DNA of 64,000 bases from Desulfuromonadales bacterium (GCA_013349325.1 DUZX01000001.1:1-64000); one strand, 5' to 3'. Positions 27,023 through 36,145 are shown, counted from the first letter of the stretch. Translations and numbers: made by a program. Notes: generated by a model not told the origin, from the sequence alone.

Positions 27023-28080
27023 AAAGATTTCGTCACGATGCCATCCGTAGAATTCTGATCCGCTCGGTCAACTGGATCGGGGACGCTGTCATGACGACAC
27101 CGGCAATCAGTGTGATTCGTGAACATTTTCCCCAGGCAGAAATCACTATTCTGGCCAATGAGATGGTCTCGCAGCTTTTTTTGCATCACCCAGGAATTGA
27201 CCGCATCATTACCTTTCACCGCACGGGAAAGCACCACGGCGTTGCCGGACGGTTACGACTGGCAGCCGAACTGCGTAAGCATCATTATGATCTTGCGATC
27301 ATATTGCCAAATTCCTTCGACTCTGCCGTGGTTCCCTGGCTGGCCGGTATTCCTCGCCGAATAGGGAAATGCAGCGATGGCAGGACATTGTTGCTGAGTG
27401 GTCGCTATCAGGCGCAGAAAATTCAACCTTGCCATGAGGTAGAATACTACCTGAATCTGATGCGGTACTTTGGCATCACCGGAAGTTGTACGCAACCTCA
27501 TCTCTGCATTACTCCGGACGAGGAGTGCCGCACGACCGCTCTTCTGGCTGATCACGGCATACAATCACATGAATTCGTTATCGGCATCAATCCGGGTGCC
27601 AGTTACGGTTCAGCCAAGCGCTGGTACCCGGACCGCTTCGCAACAGTCGCCCGCAGACTGGCTGATGAGTGGTCTGCAAAAGTAGTTATCTTCGGTGGGC
27701 CTGGTGAAACCGATATAGCGACTGACATTGAAAACCGCCTTGAAGGGACAGCCGTTAATCTGGCCGGTAAAACTTCCGTCCGGGAACTGATGGCACTGAT
27801 CAGGCGCTGTAATTTTTTCATAACCAACGACTCCGGCCCCATGCATATCGCCGCCGCGTGTGATGTGCCTTTGGTGGCAATTTTCGGCTCGACTGATCAC
27901 ACCGGAACGTCTCCGTATAACCGTAACGCTGTGGTTGTAAGGAAAGATGTCGATTGTGCGCCCTGCAAGTTGCGGGAGTGTCCGACCGATCACCGCTGTA
28001 TGACGGAAGTGACAGAAGATGATGTCGTGCAGGCGGCGCTAAGATTACACGGGGCTCAACATAGTGGAGTAGAGAGATGA
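27019..28080 (+). CDS. waaF: Lipopolysaccharide heptosyltransferase II WaaF
   Basis: GT9 glycosyltransferase of 353 residues with a GTG start in the overlap with the Trm112 gene. The N-terminal RILIRSVNWIGDAVMTTPAI is the hallmark of WaaF, followed by YDLAIILPNSFDSAVVPWLAG and GINPGASYGSAKRWYPDRFA, which lines the donor site. The C-terminal TNDSGPMHIAAACDVPLVAI and a Cys-rich end (CAPCKLRECPTDHRC) are also typical. It adds the second heptose to the inner core. It overlaps the next gene by four bases. Confidence 0.94.
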   Translation: MKRFRHDAIRRILIRSVNWIGDAVMTTPAISVIREHFPQAEITILANEMVSQLFLHHPGIDRIITFHRTGKHHGVAGRLRLAAELRKHHYDLAIILPNSFDSAVVPWLAGIPRRIGKCSDGRTLLLSGRYQAQKIQPCHEVEYYLNLMRYFGITGSCTQPHLCITPDEECRTTALLADHGIQSHEFVIGINPGASYGSAKRWYPDRFATVARRLADEWSAKVVIFGGPGETDIATDIENRLEGTAVNLAGKTSVRELMALIRRCNFFITNDSGPMHIAAACDVPLVAIFGSTDHTGTSPYNRNAVVVRKDVDCAPCKLRECPTDHRCMTEVTEDDVVQAALRLHGAQHSGVER

Positions 28081-29240
28081 CGTACGATTTAATCAGGCAG
28101 CTATTGGCCCAAGGCGAAGGTGTTACCGTAGAATTTAAAACAGCTGACGCTCGTCCTGACTCTCTTGCGCGCGAGATGGTATCTTTTTCAAATACATATG
28201 GCGGCACACTCTTGATTGGGGTTACGGATGACGGAGCGATAAGCGGAATTACCCCGCATCTTTTTGAAGAGAAAATTTCAAACATATGCCGCCATAATGT
28301 TGTGCCTGCAATTGCCCCGCTTATTTCTCTGGTTGAAATAAATAATCTCTTTATGTGTGTCATACAGATTCCAAAAGGAACTCACAAGCCATATCAAACA
28401 CAAGATGGTAAGTTTTGGATACGGGTTGGTTCAACGAACCGACAAGCAACAAAAGATGAATTAAGCAGACTATTCCAGCAGGCCGGTCTTGTTCACTTTG
28501 ACATTGCTCCTGTTGAAGGCACAGATGAACGCGATCTTGATGCTGAGAAACTGCACCGTTATTGGCACGCCTGTTACGACATTAACTTTTTGGAAATGAA
28601 CCGTGATGAGCAAAACAATCTCCTGCACAATGCCGACATACTCGTATCGTATGAAGACAAATTTGTAGTTGGAGTTGGTGGTTTGCTGCTTTTTGGCCGC
28701 CAACCCCAGCGCCGAATGCCCCAAAGTTCTATCGTATTTGCGGTATTCAGGGGTACTGAAATCACCGATGAATTGATCGATAAAAAAGAGGTCTCCGGTA
28801 CATTACCTGAACTTATAGAAAATACTACGTCACTTGTGAGATTGTTTCTTCCACGGCCTTCGGAAATAAGCGGACTCAAGCGACAGGAGCAGGATTCCAT
28901 ATCTGTCAAGACCATCAGGGAGGCGCTCGTCAACGCTGTGTGCCATCGTGATTATTCTTTATCTACCCGCAAGACGACCGTATACATGTTTAATGATCGG
29001 CTGGAAATAACCTCACCTGGTGTTATTGCCAACTCTTTGACACTGGAAAAAATCAAGTGTGGTAATTCTGCCCCACGGAATATGTTTCTTTTGAAATACC
29101 TGGATAATCTACGTTATAGCGACGGCTTGGGACGTGGCATTCCCATGATGCTGAAAGCAATGGGCAACAGAATGATACTTGAAGAAATTGGCGATCTTTT
29201 TCGAATTACCCTGCAATATCGTTCCGACGCTTACGCTTAA
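28077..29240 (+). CDS. AlbA_2/Schlafen-domain ATP-binding regulator (RecG-like N-terminus, COG2865)
   Basis: Protein of 387 residues. The N-terminal AlbA_2 (Schlafen-like) domain, about residues 10-130, contains VEFKTADARPDSLAREMVSF and FSNTYGGTLLIGVTDDG. The C-terminal GHKL-ATPase-like half has REALVNAVCHRDYS and DGLGRGIPMM. The family is annotated as putative transcriptional regulator or ATP-dependent helicase-like and is common in accessory regions. It has no known LPS role, yet it overlaps waaF by four bases and sits ahead of msbA. Its codon use appears more AT-rich than its neighbours, hinting at insertion. Confidence 0.85.
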   Translation: MTYDLIRQLLAQGEGVTVEFKTADARPDSLAREMVSFSNTYGGTLLIGVTDDGAISGITPHLFEEKISNICRHNVVPAIAPLISLVEINNLFMCVIQIPKGTHKPYQTQDGKFWIRVGSTNRQATKDELSRLFQQAGLVHFDIAPVEGTDERDLDAEKLHRYWHACYDINFLEMNRDEQNNLLHNADILVSYEDKFVVGVGGLLLFGRQPQRRMPQSSIVFAVFRGTEITDELIDKKEVSGTLPELIENTTSLVRLFLPRPSEISGLKRQEQDSISVKTIREALVNAVCHRDYSLSTRKTTVYMFNDRLEITSPGVIANSLTLEKIKCGNSAPRNMFLLKYLDNLRYSDGLGRGIPMMLKAMGNRMILEEIGDLFRITLQYRSDAYA

Positions 29241-29267
29241 AAAAGAATGAAAGGAAAATGAGTTACA

Positions 29268-30986
29268 ATGCCTGTTGCTAAAAGACTACTGCTGTACATG
29301 AAACCATACTGGTGGCGCATCCTGCTGGCCGCTTTGGCCTCATCGGCCTACGGCGGACTCGATGCCGCGTTTGCCTATATGGTTGAACCGCTGCTCAAGA
29401 AGATCTTTATGTCAAAAGATATGTTCATTTTTTCGTTTCTTCCGTTTGCAATAATACTGATATTTGTATTTCGTGCTATCTGTCGCTACCTGAACGACTA
29501 TTTCATGAACACCGCAGCGCAACTGGCTGTGCAGGATGTACGTAACGAAATTTTCAGAAAAAACGTCTTCCTCGACCTGCAGTTTTTTAACCGCAATCAG
29601 ACCGGGTCACTCATGTCACGCGTTGTGACGGATGTGGCCGCAATGCAAAACGGAGTCGCTGAAACGATCTCGGGTGTTTTCAGAGACTCAATCGGCCTGG
29701 TTTCTCTCTTGGGCGTCATCTTCTATCGTGATTGGCAGTTGGCCATGATCTCGATATTGGTAATCCCTTTCACTATCTATCCGGCCAGCGTTCTCGGTAA
29801 AAAAATCAAGACCACTGCCAGAAAAGGTCAGGATGAGGCCGGTTATTTTGCCAGTATTCTGCAGGAAACACTCAGTGGGATAAAAGTTGTCAAAGCGTTT
29901 TCCCTTGAAAACAGCATGATCGAGCAGTTTACTCGCGCCAACCTGAAGTATTATCACTTCACGCGCAAGATGATAAAATACAACTCGTTATCATCACCAA
30001 TCTCGGAGGTTATCTCCTCGCTTGGTATTGCCGCAGTCATCTTTTTCGGCGGCAGCAAGGTTATGGCCGGCAAATTATCAGCACCGGAATTTTTCTCATT
30101 CATTACCGCCATGGCACTGGTATATTCCCCTCTCAAAAAGTTGATCGGCGCCTACGGGACAGCCCAGCGCTGCATCGGTTCCTCTGAGCGCGTATTTGAG
30201 ATAATTGACGCCGTTCCTGAAATCGTTGATGCTCCCAACGGATACACCCTCACCCCGGATGACAATCGCGTTGAATTTAAAAATGTCTATTTTAAATATC
30301 AGGATGATTACATCCTTGAGAACGTATCGCTTGTTGCCGAAAAAGGTCAGATGGTAGCACTGGTTGGGCCTTCAGGCGGTGGTAAAAGCACGCTGGTTTC
30401 ATTGATTGCCCGTTTTTTTGAGACCAGTGCGGGGCAGATACTGATCGGAACACACGATGTCCGCGAGATTGTTAAAGACAGCCTGATGCGCCATATCGCA
30501 CTGGTTGACCAAGAAACAATCCTTTTTCATGATACGGTTGCCAATAACATTCGCTATGGCAAACCGGATGCCAGCGACGACGAAGTAATCCGGGCGGCAC
30601 AGGCGGCCTATGCCCATGATTTTATCATTGACATGCCGGAAGGGTATCAGACCAGCATCGGTGACCGCGGTGTACGGTTATCCGGTGGACAGCGCCAGCG
30701 ACTCTGCATCGCGCGGGCGATCCTCAAAAATGCACCGATCCTTATTCTCGATGAAGCCACCAGTGCCCTGGATACCGAGAGCGAACAGATGGTTCAGAGG
30801 GCGCTCGATAACCTGATAGAAAATCGCACAACCTTCGTAATTGCTCACCGGCTTTCTACCGTTTTGCATGCTGATAAAATCGTCGTATTAGAGAATGGGA
30901 GTATTGTCGAAAGTGGGACACATCTGGAGTTAATTCAGAATAGTGGGCTGTATAGCCGACTGTGCGCGGTACAATTCAATTCGTGA
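29268..30986 (+). CDS. msbA: Lipid A flippase MsbA (ABC exporter)
   Basis: Half-transporter of 572 residues flipping core-lipid A across the inner membrane. Six membrane helices lie in about residues 12-300. The C-terminal ATPase has Walker A GPSGGGKST, signature LSGGQRQRLCIARAI, Walker B ILILDEATSALD and the switch region AHRLSTV. Preceded by AAAGGAAAATGAG. The gene sits downstream of waaF rather than beside lpxB, separated by the Schlafen-type gene. Confidence 0.93.
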   Translation: MPVAKRLLLYMKPYWWRILLAALASSAYGGLDAAFAYMVEPLLKKIFMSKDMFIFSFLPFAIILIFVFRAICRYLNDYFMNTAAQLAVQDVRNEIFRKNVFLDLQFFNRNQTGSLMSRVVTDVAAMQNGVAETISGVFRDSIGLVSLLGVIFYRDWQLAMISILVIPFTIYPASVLGKKIKTTARKGQDEAGYFASILQETLSGIKVVKAFSLENSMIEQFTRANLKYYHFTRKMIKYNSLSSPISEVISSLGIAAVIFFGGSKVMAGKLSAPEFFSFITAMALVYSPLKKLIGAYGTAQRCIGSSERVFEIIDAVPEIVDAPNGYTLTPDDNRVEFKNVYFKYQDDYILENVSLVAEKGQMVALVGPSGGGKSTLVSLIARFFETSAGQILIGTHDVREIVKDSLMRHIALVDQETILFHDTVANNIRYGKPDASDDEVIRAAQAAYAHDFIIDMPEGYQTSIGDRGVRLSGGQRQRLCIARAILKNAPILILDEATSALDTESEQMVQRALDNLIENRTTFVIAHRLSTVLHADKIVVLENGSIVESGTHLELIQNSGLYSRLCAVQFNS

Positions 30987-31000
30987 TCAAACCACATATT

Positions 31001-31084
31001 GTTTTAGGGTCTTTACTCCGGTAACAAAAGGTTTTGAAGCACCTAAAACATGTGATTGACAACAACGCCAGCTTTGAACAAAAT
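31001..31084 (+). promoter_or_regulatory. Inverted repeat and promoter candidate before glycosyltransferase cluster
   Basis: GTTTTAGG at 31001-31008 is repeated inverted at 31042-31049. TTGACA at 31056-31061 is followed after 17 bases by CAAAAT (31079-31084). This marks a likely transcription start for the AT-richer glycosyltransferase genes from 31165 on. Judged by eye. Confidence 0.4.
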
Positions 31085-31164
31085 CACGCTCAATTAATTA
31101 CTTTCATAGCATCATTGCAATAACAGCTACCCGGTGTACAACGATTCAAAAGTGAGTGTTACGT

Positions 31165-32121
31165 ATGGAGTTAGCTTCTCAAAACTGTAACGGGATAAGC
31201 ATTGTAATTCCAAATTACAATGGCGAGCAGCTTCTTCGCGATAACCTGCCATCCGTTTTTGCAGCAGTTGAACAGTGGAAAGGATCTTCTGAGGTAATTA
31301 TTGTAGATGATTGCAGCGCAGACGAAAGTTGCAAGCTCGTCAGAGAAATGTTTCCTTCTGCCAAGCTACTTATAAATCCTGTTAATTCCGGCTTTTCAAA
31401 GACATGTAATGCCGGAATGGCAATTGCTCAATTCCCAATTTTACTCTGCATCAACACTGATGTTAAGGTAGGGGCGAATTTACTAACTACGCTCGCATCA
31501 CACTTCGTTGACCCAGAACTCTTTGCTGTTACTCCCCGTATATTTGTAGAACGTGAAGGGAAAAACCAGGGTGCTGTTATTTCAGCATATCGAAGAGGTT
31601 TTATCAGAGGCGGGTTCATAAGGATGGATGAAGAACTCCCCGTACGGGAAAATCTTTATGCAATAGGTGCCTGTGTTGCCTATTCTGCTCAAAAGTATCG
31701 GGCACTAGGTGGGTATTGTGAGATGTATTCACCGTTCCTTTTTGAAGATGCTGATATATCATACAGGGCCTGGAAAAGAGGGTGGAAGAGTATTTACGAT
31801 CCATCTGCCACCGTTTGGCATTATTCCAATGCAACTCTCGGTAAAGACAAGGCGAAACTCCGACGTAACCACGTAATCTATTACAGAAACAGATTTTTAT
31901 TTCACTGGATCAACTTGACTGATCCGGCATTCATACTAAGAAATTTTCTGATTATTCTGTTTCGTTTGACTGTCAGCTTTCTGTGGTTGAATTTCACTTA
32001 TTACAAGGCTTTTTGGGAAGCGGCACACTACTGGAAAGACATTCAATTGTTACGCCGTGCTGAGCGCCCCTACAGAAAACTTGGCGATGCAGAGATACTT
32101 CGCAGGACATCATTGCAATAA
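31165..32121 (+). CDS. Family 2 glycosyltransferase (rhamnosyltransferase-like)
   Basis: GT2 enzyme of 318 residues from the ATG at 31165 (a GTG at 31156 is possible; no strong ribosome site for either). ISIVIPNYNGEQLLRDNLPS is the usual GT-A start, VIIVDDCSADES binds nucleotide, CINTDVKV is the DxD-type motif and PFLFEDADISYRAWKRGWK the acceptor/catalytic ED motif. A C-terminal hydrophobic segment (about 255-290) may attach it to the membrane. Sugar and linkage unknown. It opens an AT-rich run that probably builds the outer core or O-chain. Confidence 0.85.
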   Translation: MELASQNCNGISIVIPNYNGEQLLRDNLPSVFAAVEQWKGSSEVIIVDDCSADESCKLVREMFPSAKLLINPVNSGFSKTCNAGMAIAQFPILLCINTDVKVGANLLTTLASHFVDPELFAVTPRIFVEREGKNQGAVISAYRRGFIRGGFIRMDEELPVRENLYAIGACVAYSAQKYRALGGYCEMYSPFLFEDADISYRAWKRGWKSIYDPSATVWHYSNATLGKDKAKLRRNHVIYYRNRFLFHWINLTDPAFILRNFLIILFRLTVSFLWLNFTYYKAFWEAAHYWKDIQLLRRAERPYRKLGDAEILRRTSLQ

Positions 32122-32152
32122 TTTTTGGCATAGCCAATCTTGTTAATTACGA

Positions 32153-32767
32153 TTGGAATTGGAGGTTCATCTGACAAATCATCTTGACTTGGGGTGTGGT
32201 AAATTTCCGCGCAACCCATATAACCAAAAAAATCTTTACGGGATAGATGTAAGAGACATTAATCCTGACTTTTTTGTTGATGGTTTTTATTATAAGAGAG
32301 CAAATTTGTTTCTTGAACCGATTCCATATCCGGATAACTATTTTGATTCTGTCTCGGCATTTGATTTTTTGGAGCATATACCCAGGGTTCATATTGATGA
32401 AATGGGAAATGTACATTTCCTCTTTGTCAAACTTATGTCCGAAATCTACAGGGTTCTCAAACCTGAAGGCCGTTTTTTTGCACTCACTCCCTGCTACCCT
32501 AATCAGGAAGCCTTTCAGGACCCTACTCATGTCAATATTATCACCCGGAATACTCATCACTATTTCTGTGGTGAAAACCCGGACGGCTGTATGTATGGTT
32601 TTACAGGACGGTTTGAATGTATCAGGAGCCAACGTGCATACTCAAGCTATGCCAACAAAGAGCTATCATATACTATAAGTGAAAAATTAAAATGGTTCAG
32701 AAAATTACTAAAAAGACAGCTTTCTCACGTAGTATGGGAATTTATCGCTAAAAAACAGATCAATTAA
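32153..32767 (+). CDS. Class I SAM-dependent methyltransferase
   Basis: Product up to 204 residues with the SAM-binding motif HLDLGCGKFPRNPY at the very N-terminus and SVSAFDFLEHIPR plus YRVLKPEGRFFALTP further on, matching small methyltransferases of polysaccharide clusters. No ATG or GTG starts the frame: TTG at 32153 or 32159, or CTG at 32171, which lies five bases after a perfect GGAGG and yields a normal N-terminus TNHLDLGCG. The true start is therefore unusual. It probably methylates a sugar or a chain end of the local glycan; substrate unknown. Confidence 0.75.
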   Translation: MELEVHLTNHLDLGCGKFPRNPYNQKNLYGIDVRDINPDFFVDGFYYKRANLFLEPIPYPDNYFDSVSAFDFLEHIPRVHIDEMGNVHFLFVKLMSEIYRVLKPEGRFFALTPCYPNQEAFQDPTHVNIITRNTHHYFCGENPDGCMYGFTGRFECIRSQRAYSSYANKELSYTISEKLKWFRKLLKRQLSHVVWEFIAKKQIN

Positions 32768-32794
32768 CGAATCACCCACACAGGAAACATTTAC

Positions 32795-32965
32795 ATGATG
32801 AGTAAAATAGAAGCTCCGAAGCGCGCCCTTATTATTCGGGCGGGTAGACTAGGGGTCACCATCTGGGCTACAACCGTCATTGAGCCAATAAGAGCTTTCT
32901 TAGGAAAGGACACTCAAACTGACATCATTGTGGCACAGGGACTACATTGCCATGAACATATATAA
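32795..32965 (+). pseudogene. Truncated GT9 heptosyltransferase-like fragment
   Basis: An open frame of 56 codons encodes RALIIRAGRLGVTIWATTVI, clearly the first strand-loop-helix of a GT9 glycosyltransferase (compare GDTxWATPVI), then stops after a non-homologous tail ending CHEHI. Full-length relatives have about 340 residues. The conserved Asp after LG is replaced by Val. No continuation is visible in the following 100 bases, so this is a remnant. Confidence 0.7.
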
Positions 32966-33073
32966 ACTTCCAGTTCAAGCATAAGCTGAAGCAACCTTTA
33001 CTCCGGCTTTTCGGGACTAAATTTTAGATTAAAACGGGCATTATATTGAAATTTTTAATGAAAGTGTCAGACC

Positions 33074-33865
33074 ATGACCAAAGTACTTGCAAATAAGTCT
33101 CAAGCCATAGCAGCACATAGAGCATCTATGATGACTCTGCGTCGCAACATTGTTGTCCTCACTGCGACGATAGACCCGTCAGATGGAAACATTACTATTG
33201 CACTGAGCGACAAACACGAACGACTCCGTCAGTACCTCGAAAACATTAGAAATTTGATCCTGAAAACGGATTTCACTCACATAATTTTTTGCGAAAACTC
33301 TAACTACACGCATGATTTTAGTGAACTGATCTCACTTGCAAACAATAATTGTAAAGCTTTGGAGATTCTCTCTTTTACGGGTTCAAACGAAATCATCAAG
33401 GATAAGGGGAAGAGTTACGGCGAAGCTGAAATTTTAAATTTTGCTGTCGATAACAGCATGCATCTTGAGGATGATAACGTCACTTTCTATAAACTGACCG
33501 GTCGCATATTCGTTGATAATATTAACAAAATATTGCGAGAGAACTGTTGCGACAACATTTTTATCCGATGGGACGTTAGAAAAAAAGAGGTTGATACAAG
33601 ATTTTTCAAGGTTCAGACGAGGTTTTATAAAAAAAACCTGTACCGGTTGCTAGATCAGATGAACGAAAGCTGTGGGCTATCTATTGAAGAGGTTTATTTT
33701 AATCATTTGAAAGGCAATGCCACTATACATTCGTTCAAAACATATCCGGCAATCAGAGGAATATGTGCCAGCCTGGGTAAACCGTATGACCTTGGACTGT
33801 TCAAATCGATTTATAGAAAACTTCAGTTAAAAACAGGATTACTTGATTTACGCCGCTGTTCCTGA
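33074..33865 (+). CDS. Unrecognised protein in glycosyltransferase cluster
   Basis: Protein of 263 residues that I do not recognise with certainty. After a variable N-terminus (1-25) come NIVVLTATIDPS, a strand that could begin a GT-A-like fold, then THIIFCENSNY and the segment TFYKLTGRIFVDNIN. K-L-T-G-R motifs of this kind occur in poorly characterised glycosyltransferases of capsule and LPS clusters. It lacks an obvious DxD triad and has no signal peptide or membrane helix. Codon use is AT-rich, like its neighbours. A polysaccharide transferase is the best guess. Confidence 0.6.
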   Translation: MTKVLANKSQAIAAHRASMMTLRRNIVVLTATIDPSDGNITIALSDKHERLRQYLENIRNLILKTDFTHIIFCENSNYTHDFSELISLANNNCKALEILSFTGSNEIIKDKGKSYGEAEILNFAVDNSMHLEDDNVTFYKLTGRIFVDNINKILRENCCDNIFIRWDVRKKEVDTRFFKVQTRFYKKNLYRLLDQMNESCGLSIEEVYFNHLKGNATIHSFKTYPAIRGICASLGKPYDLGLFKSIYRKLQLKTGLLDLRRCS

Positions 33866-33892
33866 TCTTATTTCTGCACTACAGGTTTCTTG

Positions 33893-33969
33893 ATGCCCCC
33901 ATCTCAGTCGTAATCATAACTTTTAACGAGGAAAAAAATATCGAACGCTGCCTGCGGCCTCAATTTTAG
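33893..33969 (+). pseudogene. Duplicated start of the GT2 gene at 35378 (fragment)
   Basis: Bases 33893-33956 match 35378-35442, the first 21 codons of the downstream GT2 gene, with about three substitutions and one missing A that shifts the frame after the third codon. In the original frame a stop (TAG) follows at 33967. The copy is non-functional and marks a duplication around the ATPase gene. Confidence 0.82.
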
Positions 33970-33986
33970 ACAATATGCATTGTTTT

Positions 33987-34027
33987 ATGTAATATGAAGT
34001 TTGCAGTTGCTATTTACATATTTTGTG
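33987..34027 (+). repeat. Direct repeat, left copy, upstream of ATPase gene
   Basis: Contains ATGTAAT and TTTGCAGTTGC and resembles 35337-35375, the leader of the GT2 gene. It occupies the promoter region of the ATPase gene. The copies are 1,350 bases apart. Confidence 0.65.
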
Positions 34028-34040
34028 CTACCTTTAAATC

Positions 34041-35219
34041 ATGATTGAAAGAACCATAACACCTGTTTTAACCGAACTAGCCTCACAATTTCCGGTTGTT
34101 ACTATTACCGGACCTAGGCAGAGCGGCAAGACGACCTTGTGCCGCGCCACCTTCCCCCAGAAGCCATATATAAACCTGGAACAGCCTGAAACTCGCAGAT
34201 TTGCTATCGAAGATCCAAAGGCATTTTTATCGCACATACCTGATGGCGCGGTTATAGATGAGGTTCAACGCGCGCCGGAACTGCTTTCATATATTCAAGT
34301 GCTTGTTGACGAAAAAAAAATCTCCGGGCAGTTCATACTGACCGGAAGCCAACAATTTGAGGTTATTGATTCTGTCAGCCAGTCGCTGGCAGGCAGGACC
34401 GCTCTTCTTAAGCTATTACCGCTTAGCATTGAAGAGCTGCGGCGTTCAGATGCCCAATTCTCGGTAAACACGCTTATTTTAAATGGCTTTTATCCTCGCA
34501 TTTATGATCAGGCTCTTAATCCGACCCGTGTATTAGGGGATTATTTTGAGACCTACGTCGAACGGGATATCCGGCAACTGGTTTCGATCAAAAATCTTGG
34601 TCTGTTCGAGAAGTTTGTCAGGCTGTGCGCGGGGCGCGTCGGTCAGTTATTAAACCTGCAAAGCCTTGGCAACGATGTCGGGATTTCCCACACAACTGCG
34701 CGCGAATGGCTTACACTGCTTGAAGCCAGTTATATTGTTTTCCAACTGCGCCCGTGGTCTCGAAATATTTCAAAGCGTCTGATAAAGACCCCCAAGTTGT
34801 ATTTTTATGATGTTGGCTTGGCAAGCTATCTGCTTGGGCTTGAGGAAGAGCGTCATGTCGTTCGGGATCCGTTGCGGGGAAACCTGTTTGAAAACCTGGC
34901 GGTTATTGAGGCGCTAAAATATCGCTACAACAGAGGCGGCAAAAACAATCAGTTTTTTTATCGGGATAGTAACGACACGGAAGTAGACCTACTTCTTGAA
35001 ACCGGCCCGGATATTTTTCCTATCGAAATAAAATCTGCTGAAACAATAGCTCCTGATTTTTTCAAAGGATTAACAGCCTTCTCCCGAATCGTTCCGGCTA
35101 TGCCACATGGCACTGCCCTTGTGTATGGAGGGAGCGAACAGCAGAATCGGTCACAAACTCAAGTTTGGCCGGTGTTAAGAATGCACGAAATGCTCGATGC
35201 CGTTTATAATCACCGGTGA
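34041..35219 (+). CDS. AAA ATPase with DUF4143 domain
   Basis: Protein of 392 residues of the widespread AAA_14/DUF4143 family. N-terminal ATPase has Walker A TGPRQSGKTTLC (about residues 23-34), Walker B-like AVIDEVQRAPEL and sensor FILTGSQQFEV. The C-terminal DUF4143 region contains YFETYVERDIRQL, a helix-turn-helix-like GISHTTAREWLTLLE, and a PD-(D/E)xK-type end DTEVDLLLETGP...PIEIKSA. Biological role is unknown; family members are accessory, frequently multicopy and mobile. Its flanks carry duplicated sequence from the neighbouring GT2 gene, supporting recent arrival here. Confidence 0.88.
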   Translation: MIERTITPVLTELASQFPVVTITGPRQSGKTTLCRATFPQKPYINLEQPETRRFAIEDPKAFLSHIPDGAVIDEVQRAPELLSYIQVLVDEKKISGQFILTGSQQFEVIDSVSQSLAGRTALLKLLPLSIEELRRSDAQFSVNTLILNGFYPRIYDQALNPTRVLGDYFETYVERDIRQLVSIKNLGLFEKFVRLCAGRVGQLLNLQSLGNDVGISHTTAREWLTLLEASYIVFQLRPWSRNISKRLIKTPKLYFYDVGLASYLLGLEEERHVVRDPLRGNLFENLAVIEALKYRYNRGGKNNQFFYRDSNDTEVDLLLETGPDIFPIEIKSAETIAPDFFKGLTAFSRIVPAMPHGTALVYGGSEQQNRSQTQVWPVLRMHEMLDAVYNHR

Positions 35220-35336
35220 AGTTCAAGCAGCGCGACCAACGAGCGATGATGTTCCGTACACCTCCTACTAACTATGCCGGTGTGACTGTTGAACTGATAT
35301 CTTACGGTTGAAATGTACTTAGATAGATGTAATGCG

Positions 35337-35375
35337 ATGTTTGCAGTTGCAATCAGCATACTTTTTTATGGTGCC
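35337..35375 (+). repeat. Direct repeat, right copy, leader of GT2 gene
   Basis: Similar to 33987-34027 (shared TTTGCAGTTGC core with flanking partial identity). It ends a few bases before the ATG of the GT2 gene. The 117 bases between the ATPase stop and this repeat show nothing recognisable. Confidence 0.65.
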
Positions 35376-35377
35376 AG

Positions 35378-36145
35378 ATGCCCCCAATCTCAGTTGTAAT
35401 CATAACTTTTAACGAAGAAAGAAATATCGAACGCTGCCTGCGCTCCGTGCAGGACGTCGCCGACGAGATTGTTGTTCTGGACTCGCTCTCGACCGACCGG
35501 ACCGGGGAAATCTGCGAACAGTACCAGGCCAGGTTTATCGAGCAGCCGTTCCTCGGCTATGTCGAACAGAAAAACAAGGCGCTGGAATATGCCACGTATC
35601 CTCATGTGCTGTCGCTTGACGCCGACGAGGAACTCTCCGATGAGCTCAAGAAATCAATCCTCGGGATCAAGAATAATTGGCAGCATGACGGCTACTGTTT
35701 CAATCGCCTGACCAACTATTGCGGCACATGGGTGAAACATTGCGGCTGGTATCCGGATCGGAAACAGCGATTGTTCGACAAGCGTAAAGGAAGATGGAGC
35801 GGTGATACTATTCACGAACGGTACCTGTTGAACGATGGCAGCGCACCGCAGCATATATCCGGCGACCTTCTGCACTACTCCTACGATACGATTGATCAGC
35901 ATCTCGACCAGATCAAGAAGTTTACGACCATCATGGCGCAGGTGCAGTTCAAAAAGGGTAATTTTCCCGGTTTGTCAAAACTCGTACTGAATCCGCTCTG
36001 GTGTTTCATTCGCCAATATATTCTTCGACTCGGCTTTCTTGACGGCTATCATGGTCTGGTGATCTGCGTCCTTTCCGCCTGTGCCAATTTTGTTAAATAC
36101 TCAAAGACGCGGGAACTGTATGCAAATCAGGAGCAATCGGCGTGA
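35378..36145 (+). CDS. Family 2 glycosyltransferase, WaaE/KdtX-like
   Basis: GT2 enzyme of 255 residues. ISVVIITFNEERNIERCLRS is the classic N-terminus of the LPS core beta-1,4-glucosyltransferase group (WaaE/KdtX), with DEIVVLDSLSTDRT, LSLDADEEL as the metal-binding DxD region and the WYPDRKQRLFDKRKGRW segment typical of that group. It probably adds glucose to heptose I of the core. The end overlaps the next gene by four bases. A broken copy of its 5' end lies 1.5 kb upstream, so the gene was involved in a rearrangement yet remains intact. Confidence 0.87.
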   Translation: MPPISVVIITFNEERNIERCLRSVQDVADEIVVLDSLSTDRTGEICEQYQARFIEQPFLGYVEQKNKALEYATYPHVLSLDADEELSDELKKSILGIKNNWQHDGYCFNRLTNYCGTWVKHCGWYPDRKQRLFDKRKGRWSGDTIHERYLLNDGSAPQHISGDLLHYSYDTIDQHLDQIKKFTTIMAQVQFKKGNFPGLSKLVLNPLWCFIRQYILRLGFLDGYHGLVICVLSACANFVKYSKTRELYANQEQSA

